This document shows positions 1 through 5,658 of a stretch of DNA of 5,781 nucleotides, piece after piece. Position 1 is the first letter of the stretch; each line of letters opens with the position of its first letter. The notes beneath the pieces are model-generated. The model made no database searches. It was given only the letters and a program-made list of their open reading frames with translations, and was not told where the DNA came from. The DNA is from an uncultured Eubacteriales bacterium (lineage in GTDB: Bacteria; Bacillota; Clostridia; Lachnospirales; CAG-274), in NCBI GenBank assembly GCA_902497185.1, contig CABVEG010000123.1:1-5781 (forward strand). The letters run 5' to 3'. Made by a program: the position numbers and the translations under genes.

Positions 1-3
1 AAT

Positions 4-1818
4 TTACTTTATTTTTACATAAACAGAGGAATGAAAAATATTTCCCTCGGGCTCAAATCGGGCATTTCCTTTATGCTTTATGCTTATTGACTGTATAGAA
101 GAAAGACCTATGCCGTAGTCATTGCGCTTGCTTGAAAGAAATTTTCCGTTTTTTGAATTTACTTCTCCGTTAAAGCTGTTATCCATTGTTATTGTTAAAA
201 TGTCATATTGAATACTGCTTTTTAATGTAATAAATTTTTGTCCCTTTTCTATACGTTTGCAGGCCTCTACGGCATTTTCCAATAAATTGCCGAATATTAC
301 GCAAAGGCTGTTGTTATCAATACTTTTACTTTCCTGTGGAATTACAAGCCTGACAGTAAAATCTATTCCGTTCTGCTCGCAAATATAGGCATAGCGTGAA
401 ACAATAGCATTAACTGTGGGATTATCGCAGTATGTTTTTACTGCCTTAGGTATATTTTGAATTAAAGTATCAATATAGCTGCAAAGCTCTTTGTTGTCCT
501 TACTTGCCATTGCCTTAATTGCCGTTAATTGGTGGCGCAGGTCGTGCTGCTGTTGTTTTGTCTGCTTGGCAGTTTCCGCTATAAGAAGAGAGCGCTTTTG
601 CTGTTCTTCTATTTGAATTTCCATAAGCTTCATTTCATGGGTTAGCTGTTTTTGACGGCGGCTTGCGTAAATTGCGTCCTTTATATATAATCCGCTTGTA
701 ATACAGGAGAATATTATAAAAAACAATACACCTAGCTGAAACATAGAAGAAAACATATAAGTAAATTTAATTTGGTAATTAAATACTTCCGTAAGGGCGG
801 AAAGTGCAAGTATTGCAATGGGGAGCAAAAATCTCTTTGCCCTTATATTTTTGTAATGCCAATATTCCCATACTGTCAAAAAAGTTAAAGTTAAAAGAAC
901 AAGGGGCGTAAGCACGTGTATAAAATATTTGCTTATGAAAAGAGGAACAATGCCCAAAAGCTGTAAGAGTAGTGCCACTGATGAAACAATGGTCATAATA
1001 ACAGCCATGGTAAATACCGGCTTTGGTTTTTTAAAATCGACGATGTACATAGAAAAGTACAAAATCGGTACGGAAAGTGTAAACAGTCCTATAAAGGCAA
1101 ACAAATAGAGAAGGGCAGGGTTTTTAATAATAAGTAAGGTAATATTACATTCACCGAATGCCCAAATACCGCTTGCAAAAGAAAAGGCTCCAAGCCATAA
1201 AATTATACGTCCCTGAGGTTCAAAAATCATAACTGAAACAGCAATAATAATAAGCAGAATGCCTAATATAATTTCCAATAATGAAAAAATGAACATAATT
1301 CCCATTTGGTGAAGCAGTTCATAGGCAACGTCAAGGCTGTTTCCCATAATTATAGGGTGTATTGTCATACTACCTGTATCAGATGGTGAAAATTCAATTC
1401 TGATGTCAGCATTTCCCTCACCTATGTTAAGAGGGATTATATTAGTCTCCGTTGCCGGATATTTCATAAATGGGGGATAATTATTCATATCGCCTTGTTG
1501 GAGGAGCAATTTGTCATTTACATATATTTTTGAAGAAGTATATACGCTTTTTATGTAAAGAACATCTCCCGATTTGGAATTAATGTTTGTCTTGAGAGTG
1601 ACAGAGGTGTCCTTGGGAAGATTTGTAAGTTTGTAAGGCAAATGAACAGACTGTGCCTCATTGTTTATATACAAGGTTACATTATTAAGAGTGACTGCAT
1701 TTCCACGCTGTGTTTTATCATAGGTAAATTTATATTTAAACGCGCAAAATATCAATACCAACATAATTGTTAATAAAATCAGCTGTGAAATTACTGCGGC
1801 AAGTTTTTGTTTATTCAT
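4..1818 (-). CDS. Membrane sensor histidine kinase, GHKL/HPK10 type, with outer beta domain and 7-TM (7TMR-DISM-like) sensor
   Basis: Predicted to sense an extracellular ligand and phosphorylate the response regulator encoded just upstream. The 604-aa protein has an N-terminal helix (about 9-27), a beta-rich outer domain (about 38-165, with the turn VNDKLL and a GEGNADIRIEF strand), seven hydrophobic helices (about 172-198, 204-224, 235-259, 268-291, 297-317, 329-346, 358-379), a charged coiled coil (about 382-424), then the kinase core. The H-box is HDLRHQ with phospho-acceptor His425, the N-box is NLLENAVEA (Asn515), a DNSF motif sits at 546-549, and the G-box is DYGIGLSSI (568-576). All catalytic boxes look intact. 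One helix plus seven puts the outer domain outside and the kinase inside. The start is ATG at 1818: it is preceded by AAGGGAG at a 6-nt spacing and overlaps the regulator stop by 8 bp, suggesting translational coupling. A longer reading back to 1902 would run inside the regulator gene and has no need. The outer domain plus 7-TM layout resembles 7TMR-DISM receptors rather than AgrC, which has no large outer domain. The ligand is unknown. Kinase identity is firm; the DISM assignment is moderate. Confidence 0.93.
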   Translation of the reverse strand: MNKQKLAAVISQLILLTIMLVLIFCAFKYKFTYDKTQRGNAVTLNNVTLYINNEAQSVHLPYKLTNLPKDTSVTLKTNINSKSGDVLYIKSVYTSSKIYVNDKLLLQQGDMNNYPPFMKYPATETNIIPLNIGEGNADIRIEFSPSDTGSMTIHPIIMGNSLDVAYELLHQMGIMFIFSLLEIILGILLIIIAVSVMIFEPQGRIILWLGAFSFASGIWAFGECNITLLIIKNPALLYLFAFIGLFTLSVPILYFSMYIVDFKKPKPVFTMAVIMTIVSSVALLLQLLGIVPLFISKYFIHVLTPLVLLTLTFLTVWEYWHYKNIRAKRFLLPIAILALSALTEVFNYQIKFTYMFSSMFQLGVLFFIIFSCITSGLYIKDAIYASRRQKQLTHEMKLMEIQIEEQQKRSLLIAETAKQTKQQQHDLRHQLTAIKAMASKDNKELCSYIDTLIQNIPKAVKTYCDNPTVNAIVSRYAYICEQNGIDFTVRLVIPQESKSIDNNSLCVIFGNLLENAVEACKRIEKGQKFITLKSSIQYDILTITMDNSFNGEVNSKNGKFLSSKRNDYGIGLSSIQSISIKHKGNARFEPEGNIFHSSVYVKIK

Positions 1819-2539
1819 ATGGTATCTCCCTTGTTTTGTTAAACAAAAAATCTTCATATTTTCTTTTAGAGTCGCCCATACTTTCTCTGCGAATTGGTAC
1901 ATTTACTCCGTTTTCCATTACAAAACATTTTAATTCCCTGTTAATGTGACGGACAAAGGCAAGATTAACGCAAAAGCTCTTATGAGTGCATATAAAATTA
2001 TGTTCGGATAATTGAGGCATAAGGTCGGAGAGCTTGCCATAAATTTGTATTGTGCTGCCGTCTTTTAAATATATACAAACCTTGCGTTTTAGCTGTTCCA
2101 AGTACAAAATATTTGAAAAGGGAATTTTTTCTTCACTTCTGTTTGTATATATACGTAAAGAGGGAATATTATTTTTATTCATTAGAGCTAATTTTAATAT
2201 ATCCTCTATGTCTTTTTTATTAAGGGGCTTTTCTATGTATTTAAGTGCCGAAAGTCTGTAGCTTTCCAAGGTGTGTGCCGTGCTTGCGGAAATAAATGCT
2301 ATGGGAACGTTATTGTCAATTTTTTTTATTTCTTTGACTGTTTCTATACCGCTCATACCGTCCATATAAATATCCATAAGCAGTAAATCAAAGGCATTGG
2401 GTCTATAGACGGAAAGCAGCTCTTCACCTCTTTTAAATAAAGAGGTGTTAATATTAAGGGGCATTTCATTTAAAATATCCATAATGTTTTGCTGTTCGTT
2501 GGAGTCATCTTCACAGACAGCAATATTTAACACTTCCAT
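1811..2539 (-). CDS. LytTR-family response regulator (AgrA/VirR-like)
   Basis: A cytoplasmic transcription factor of 242 aa, expected to be phosphorylated by the kinase encoded immediately downstream. Residues 1-120 are a CheY-like receiver with the acidic pocket CEDD (9-12), phospho-acceptor Asp56 in LLLMDIYMDG, the switch residue Ser84 in FISAS, and Lys104 in YIEKPL. Residues about 128-233 are a LytTR DNA-binding domain, recognisable by IPFSNILYLEQLKRKVCIYL, the THKSFCVNLAFVRHI segment (185-199) and NGVNVPIRRES (210-220). The length is normal for the family. ATG 2539 is chosen because GGAAGTG lies 6 nt upstream and because the alternative start at 2593 would fall upstream of the predicted transcription start (about 2569). 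It is the first gene of the operon and reads toward the kinase. The divergent promoter region carries a LytTR-type half-site inside a long dyad, so autoregulation is likely (inference). Confidence 0.95.
   Translation of the reverse strand: MEVLNIAVCEDDSNEQQNIMDILNEMPLNINTSLFKRGEELLSVYRPNAFDLLLMDIYMDGMSGIETVKEIKKIDNNVPIAFISASTAHTLESYRLSALKYIEKPLNKKDIEDILKLALMNKNNIPSLRIYTNRSEEKIPFSNILYLEQLKRKVCIYLKDGSTIQIYGKLSDLMPQLSEHNFICTHKSFCVNLAFVRHINRELKCFVMENGVNVPIRRESMGDSKRKYEDFLFNKTREIPYE
1819..1834 (-). promoter_or_regulatory. Ribosome binding site deciding the kinase start
   Basis: On the minus strand the bases before ATG 1818 read ACAAGGGAGATACCAT. AAGGGAG is a good Shine-Dalgarno match with 6 nt to the ATG. 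It lies within the last codons of the regulator gene, whose stop (1811-1813) is 5-7 bases past the kinase ATG, an arrangement typical of coupled translation. Confidence 0.75.
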
Positions 2540-2575
2540 AAATTTCACTTCCGTTCCAAATAATAAATCAAAATA

Positions 2576-2604
2576 AGTATAATACAAAATCATAAAAAAG
2601 TCAA
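2576..2604 (-). promoter_or_regulatory. Sigma-A promoter of the regulator-kinase operon
   Basis: On the minus strand, -35 TTGACT (2604-2599) and -10 TATACT (2581-2576) are separated by exactly 17 bp, each 5 of 6 to consensus. Transcription would start near 2569, giving a leader of about 30 nt before ATG 2539. An alternative -35, TTGACA (2612-2607), exists but stands 25 bp from this -10, so it is less likely. The large dyad at 2612-2650 lies just upstream of the -35. Confidence 0.7.
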
Positions 2605-2611
2605 TTTGTCA

Positions 2612-2650
2612 AGTACGAATTTTTACGTTAATAATGTTATTTTTCGTACT
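2612..2650. promoter_or_regulatory. 39-bp interrupted palindrome: candidate operator shared by the divergent promoters
   Basis: Outer arms AGTACGAA (2612-2619) and TTCGTACT (2643-2650) are perfect inverted repeats of 8 bp. Around the same centre (2631), an inner pair matches at 5 of 6 positions (ACGTTA 2625-2630 against TAATGT 2632-2637). The two levels of symmetry share one axis, which is unlikely to be accidental. The site sits between the two promoters, centred about 54 bp upstream of the predicted rightward start and about 62 bp upstream of the leftward one, both usual activator positions. It does not look like a terminator because the strongest arms enclose a 23-nt A/T-rich middle with no T-run placed after the stem. 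Confidence 0.65.
2624..2632 (+). promoter_or_regulatory. LytTR half-site match inside the palindrome
   Basis: TACGTTAAT fits the published LytTR/AgrA binding consensus [TA][AC][CA]GTTN[AG][TG] at every position. The mirrored stretch on the minus strand (AACATTATT, 2639-2631) fits 7 of 9. LytTR proteins usually bind two direct repeats about 21-22 bp apart; no second strong direct copy is seen at that distance, so the site is suggestive rather than canonical. The nearby LytTR regulator gene makes it the obvious candidate binder. Confidence 0.5.
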
Positions 2651-2678
2651 GGCAAGGTGAAAAAATAAGTGATAAAAT
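2650..2678 (+). promoter_or_regulatory. Candidate extended -10 promoter of the secreted-protein gene
   Basis: A -10 of TAAAAT (2673-2678) is preceded by TGA (2670-2672), an extended -10 motif. At a 17-bp spacing the -35 region is TGGCAA (2650-2655), a poor match. Start would be near 2685, leaving a leader of about 45 nt. A weak -35 that abuts the dyad at 2612-2650 is what an activator-dependent promoter looks like. A later TATAAA (2699-2704) is rejected because its start would fall at the ribosome binding site. Confidence 0.45.
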
Positions 2679-2710
2679 TTGCTTAAGACTTAGACTGTTA
2701 TAAAAATAAA

Positions 2711-2719
2711 AAAGGAGGT
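2711..2719 (+). promoter_or_regulatory. Very strong ribosome binding site of the secreted-protein gene
   Basis: AAAGGAGGT matches the 16S anti-Shine-Dalgarno over nine consecutive bases, the best in the window. ATG 2730 lies 11 nt after AGGAGG. A nearer ATG (2721) is followed at once by TAA and is only 2 nt from AGGAGG, so it is not a usable start. The strong site suggests high translation once the gene is transcribed. Confidence 0.85.
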
Positions 2720-2729
2720 TATGTAAAGA

Positions 2730-5522
2730 ATGAGAAAGTGTATAAGCAGAATTATTTCGGCTTTTGTTGCTGTGACTATGTTTTTATATTGTGTACCCTT
2801 AGGTGCTGTTTCTGCAATGGGTGTGGAAGAAATAGATGACACTCTTACTTTGGAGCAGGTTTCCAATGTAAGCAAGGTCTATGAATTGGTACCTGATACA
2901 ACGACTGAAGCAAAAACAGTTGAAGATTTGGCTTTTAGGAAATATGTAACAGATCAAGTGACTGCCGATGGCTGGACGGCTTTGGGAGGCAGCACAAATT
3001 ATTATGGAGAATATGACGGCTTTATTAAAAAAATGCCGGGAAATGAATGTGGCACTGAAAGTATAACATTTAGTGTTATGCCCGAGAATATGTATGAACA
3101 GACAATATATTTTGACTGGTCGGTGGATCAGGCTTTTACGGGCTTCGGTCAGTTTAAGCTGCATTTTTATCATAACGATAAGGAGGTCATAACTTACGAT
3201 TTTACAAGTACGGCAAATCCTTATGGAAATATTATGTCGGAAGAATATAAATATATTCCGTCAGGAAATGAGGAAACATTTAAATGGTCTTTTGAAAAGG
3301 TTGCAACAGGTGATTGGGAAGACGATGCAGGCAGAAAATTTTATTTGGGCAACATATACCATTCAACATATGATTATTTGAGTATTTTATTGCCTGAAAC
3401 AGTGGATAACGGAACATTTACCGTAAAAAGAGGAAATGAAGCTTTGGTAAGCGGCAGCAGTGTTATGATAGGAGATGAGCTTACATTTGAGTCTGTGCCA
3501 AACGAGGGCTTTGGTGTGTTATCAGGCACAAAAAGCGGAACAAAAATTCTTGAAGATTCAGATTTTGCCGAGATAGATATGACCAATGAAGTTTCCGGTG
3601 AGGGTTGGACGGCTTTAAATGAAAAAACTGAATATTACGGCAGACATGACGGTATTTATCAAGAAAAAATAGCAAAAGATTTTGAAGGAACAAAAAGTGC
3701 AAGTCTTGAGGTGGATTCTACCGAGTGCCATGGTATTAAATTTGACTGGGCCGTAAATCAGGGATTCATAAATTACGGGAAATTTATACTGCATTTTTAT
3801 CACAATGACAAGGAGGTCATAACACGGGATTTTACAGAAAAAGCAAATCCTTACAGTAATATTCTTTCAGAAACCTATTACTATACTCCGTCAGAAACAG
3901 GGGACAGCTTCAGGTGGGAGTTTGAAAGGAAAAAATATACTAATTGGGGTGATAGGGAAGGAAGAAAATTTTATTTGGGAAGAATTATGTTAATCTCAAA
4001 CACATATGAGCCTGAGCCTCCTGTATTTGAAAAGTTAAAGACTGTAAGTATATCAGAATATGAAAACGGCAGTGTTGAAATTGAGGATAATAATGTTTTT
4101 GTTGATTCCTTGGCAGTATTAACTGCAAAGCCTGATGATGGTTATGTTTGTTCAGATATAACAGTAACAGATGAAAACGGAAATATTGTTGAGGTAACAG
4201 AGCTTGGCAATGATCAATACAGCTTTATAATGCCTGACAGCAATGTTAATGTTTCTGCAACGTTTATAAGTCTGAATTATTATATATCAACTAAAGAGGA
4301 GCTTATAAGTTTCATTGAAACAGCAAATAAGGCGCCTAAGTTAAACGGCTTTCTTGAGGCGGACATTGATATGGGCGGTGAAGAGATAGCTCCTATTCGT
4401 CCCAGCAGTGTAATTATATATGACGGCAGCAGTGAGATCACGGAGCTTGGTTATTTAGGTGAGTTTGACGGACAAAATCATAAAATATCAAACTATACTG
4501 TAAGAGTAAGCAGTGATGAAGCGTCTGCGGGGCTTTTCGGAACTGTAAGCGGTACAGTAAAAAATGTTATTATAGACAATGCGCATTATGACAATTCAGG
4601 TGAGTTTGACGGACGTTTTTCAGCACTTGTAGGTCAGCTTTTAACAAACGGCGTAATTGAAAACTGTGTTGTTGTTAATTCAACTGTGGAGGCTGACGCA
4701 AGAGTAGCAGGAGCTGTTGCAGGCTGTAATTTCGGTGGAAGCATTAATAACTGTGTTTCATTAAACAATACTGTTACAGCTGATTCGAGAATAGGAAACT
4801 TGGTAGGTGACAATGGCAACGGTAAAAAGCTGGTGGGTACTGTTACAAATTCTTATTCGGACAAGAGTGTAGTGGGAACTACAAGTAAAAGCTTAAAGGG
4901 AAATACATCAAATTGCAGGGACAATGTTACAGACATTAATCAAATAGCATATTTGCTGAATACTCAAAACGGTACGACAGAAAACAGCGGTATTTGGTCT
5001 GCTTCAAGTGAATATCCAATAGGGGCAGATGAATCAAACAAGGCTGTTTACGGAATAATTGAGTATAAAAACGGTGTTGTTACAAACACATATTATGTTA
5101 AAGGCGGAGCTACTTTTACATTTGATGACAAGGAATATTATACAAATGTTATGTTTAATAATGAGAGCATAGCAGCTGAAAACGGTGTGTATTCAATTAT
5201 TGTGCCCGAACAGGACAGCAGAATTGATATAAACACTGTTGATTGTGAAATATACAATGTAAACGGAGATACACCGTCTGCAACGATTTTCAGCGGAGGA
5301 AGTGCAAATGCAACAGTTGTTTTTGCGGCATATGACACAAACGGTAAGCTGTTAAGCTTTGATGTTAGGGAAAATGTAAAGCTTAACATAGGAGAGAACA
5401 GCTGTTCACCAACAGAAAAATTTAATGTTGACGGAGCAGACAAGATAACGGTAATGCTTTGGGATAATGTTCAAAATATGAAACCGTTGTGCGAAGCTGC
5501 TGATGCTTCTCTTATAAAATAA
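2730..5522 (+). CDS. Large secreted modular surface protein: duplicated novel domain, InlB-B-like repeats, GLUG/beta-helix
   Basis: A 930-aa exported protein with no gene name I can assign. Residues 1-29 are a signal peptide (basic MRKCISR, hydrophobic core, likely cleavage after AVSA). Residues 68-210 and 279-421 are two copies of an unrecognised domain, 210-211 residues apart. Residues 219-270 are a shortened, and 434-513 a full, beta repeat of the divergent InlB-B type (full copy ends MPDSNVNVSATF). Residues about 517-710 look like a GLUG-type right-handed beta-helix as in surface adhesins and IgA-protease N-termini (GEFDGQNHKISN, AGLFGTVSGTVKNV, GAVAGCNFGGSINNCV). Residues about 771-930 form a C-terminal beta module ending in a KITVMLWDNVQNMKPL signature that I recall from clostridial secreted proteins. 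No catalytic motif, LPXTG, SLH, dockerin or C-terminal membrane anchor is visible, so attachment is unclear. The gene diverges from the regulator operon, shares its control region, and is followed by a terminator, so it is probably monocistronic. A binding or adhesive role at the cell surface is an inference; export and modular structure are seen. Confidence 0.9.
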   Translation: MRKCISRIISAFVAVTMFLYCVPLGAVSAMGVEEIDDTLTLEQVSNVSKVYELVPDTTTEAKTVEDLAFRKYVTDQVTADGWTALGGSTNYYGEYDGFIKKMPGNECGTESITFSVMPENMYEQTIYFDWSVDQAFTGFGQFKLHFYHNDKEVITYDFTSTANPYGNIMSEEYKYIPSGNEETFKWSFEKVATGDWEDDAGRKFYLGNIYHSTYDYLSILLPETVDNGTFTVKRGNEALVSGSSVMIGDELTFESVPNEGFGVLSGTKSGTKILEDSDFAEIDMTNEVSGEGWTALNEKTEYYGRHDGIYQEKIAKDFEGTKSASLEVDSTECHGIKFDWAVNQGFINYGKFILHFYHNDKEVITRDFTEKANPYSNILSETYYYTPSETGDSFRWEFERKKYTNWGDREGRKFYLGRIMLISNTYEPEPPVFEKLKTVSISEYENGSVEIEDNNVFVDSLAVLTAKPDDGYVCSDITVTDENGNIVEVTELGNDQYSFIMPDSNVNVSATFISLNYYISTKEELISFIETANKAPKLNGFLEADIDMGGEEIAPIRPSSVIIYDGSSEITELGYLGEFDGQNHKISNYTVRVSSDEASAGLFGTVSGTVKNVIIDNAHYDNSGEFDGRFSALVGQLLTNGVIENCVVVNSTVEADARVAGAVAGCNFGGSINNCVSLNNTVTADSRIGNLVGDNGNGKKLVGTVTNSYSDKSVVGTTSKSLKGNTSNCRDNVTDINQIAYLLNTQNGTTENSGIWSASSEYPIGADESNKAVYGIIEYKNGVVTNTYYVKGGATFTFDDKEYYTNVMFNNESIAAENGVYSIIVPEQDSRIDINTVDCEIYNVNGDTPSATIFSGGSANATVVFAAYDTNGKLLSFDVRENVKLNIGENSCSPTEKFNVDGADKITVMLWDNVQNMKPLCEAADASLIK
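2931..3359 (+). repeat. Duplicated domain, copy A (residues 68-210 of the secreted protein)
   Basis: The copy contains DGWTAL (80-85), YYGEYDGF (91-98), IYFDWSVDQ (126-134), KLHFYHNDKEVIT (143-155), ANPYGNI (162-168) and GRKFYLGNI (201-209). Spaced aromatic strands followed by FKWSFEK and a final D-x-GRKFYLG segment recall a jelly-roll sandwich of the MAM/concanavalin kind, but I cannot name the family. Confidence 0.85.
3564..3992 (+). repeat. Duplicated domain, copy B (residues 279-421 of the secreted protein)
   Basis: It repeats the copy A landmarks in the same order: EGWTAL (291-296), YYGRHDGI (302-309), IKFDWAVNQ (336-344), ILHFYHNDKEVIT (353-365), ANPYSNI (372-378) and GRKFYLGRI (411-419). 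DNA for the HFYHNDKEVIT block differs from copy A only at three third-codon positions, all silent, and 17 bases across the RKFYLG segment are identical. Both the duplication and selection on that block are therefore visible directly. Confidence 0.85.
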
Positions 5523-5555
5523 AAAGAGAATAAGTTGAAATAAATTAATCATTTT

Positions 5556-5584
5556 AAAAGAGCAATCTCAAGGTTGCTCTTTTT
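5556..5584 (+). terminator. Rho-independent terminator after the secreted-protein gene
   Basis: A perfect 10-bp stem, AAAAGAGCAA (5556-5565) with TTGCTCTTTT (5574-5583), encloses an 8-nt loop and ends in a T-run (5580-5584). It lies 34 nt after the stop codon and should end the transcript. The A-run on the left side could give some termination from the opposite direction. Confidence 0.88.
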
Positions 5585-5658
5585 CGATATAAATATTTTA
5601 CAAAATACTATAAATATTGAATAAAAAATATCATCAGAAGCAACACTTTTTGAACTGC
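5585..5658. other. A/T-rich spacer after the terminator
   Basis: This stretch has no gene that can be supported. It holds two exact copies of TATAAATATT (5588-5597 and 5609-5618) exactly 21 bp apart, and a TTTACA (5597-5602) that could serve as a -35 but lacks a good -10 at 16-18 bp. With this base composition such matches may be chance. Confidence 0.4.

Noticed and set aside
1819..1902. N-terminal extension of the kinase back to ATG 1902
   Set aside because: It lies wholly inside the regulator coding sequence, its peptide is not needed for the membrane anchor, and ATG 1818 has a proper ribosome binding site.
1767..2261. Small plus-strand frames (1767-1949, 2052-2261) opposite the regulator and kinase genes
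   Set aside because: They are antisense to clear coding sequence, have no ribosome binding site or recognisable product, and overlap conserved domains.
2540..2593. N-terminal extension of the response regulator to ATG 2593
   Set aside because: It covers the predicted -10 element and would begin upstream of the predicted transcription start; receivers normally begin a few residues before the acidic pocket, as from ATG 2539.
2612..2650. The palindrome as a terminator or attenuator
   Set aside because: It lies upstream of both predicted transcription starts and has no T-run after a compact GC-rich stem.
3181..3190. Internal AGGAGG sequences (3181 and 3811) as hidden ribosome binding sites
   Set aside because: They encode Lys-Glu-Val in the duplicated motif and no start codon follows at a usable distance.
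2690..3803. Minus-strand frames (2690-2875, 2799-3173, 3374-3586, 3481-3702, 3615-3803) opposite the secreted-protein gene
   Set aside because: They mirror the real coding frame. Those over the duplicated domain even resemble each other only because the sense strand is duplicated.
4278..4860. Pectate lyase or M26 protease activity for the beta-helix-like region
   Set aside because: Only structural GLUG-like repeats are seen; there is no HExxH zinc motif or recognisable polysaccharide-lyase active site.
4634..5443. Minus-strand frames (4634-4819, 5138-5443)
   Set aside because: Antisense to the beta-helix and C-terminal module, with low-complexity composition and no start signal.
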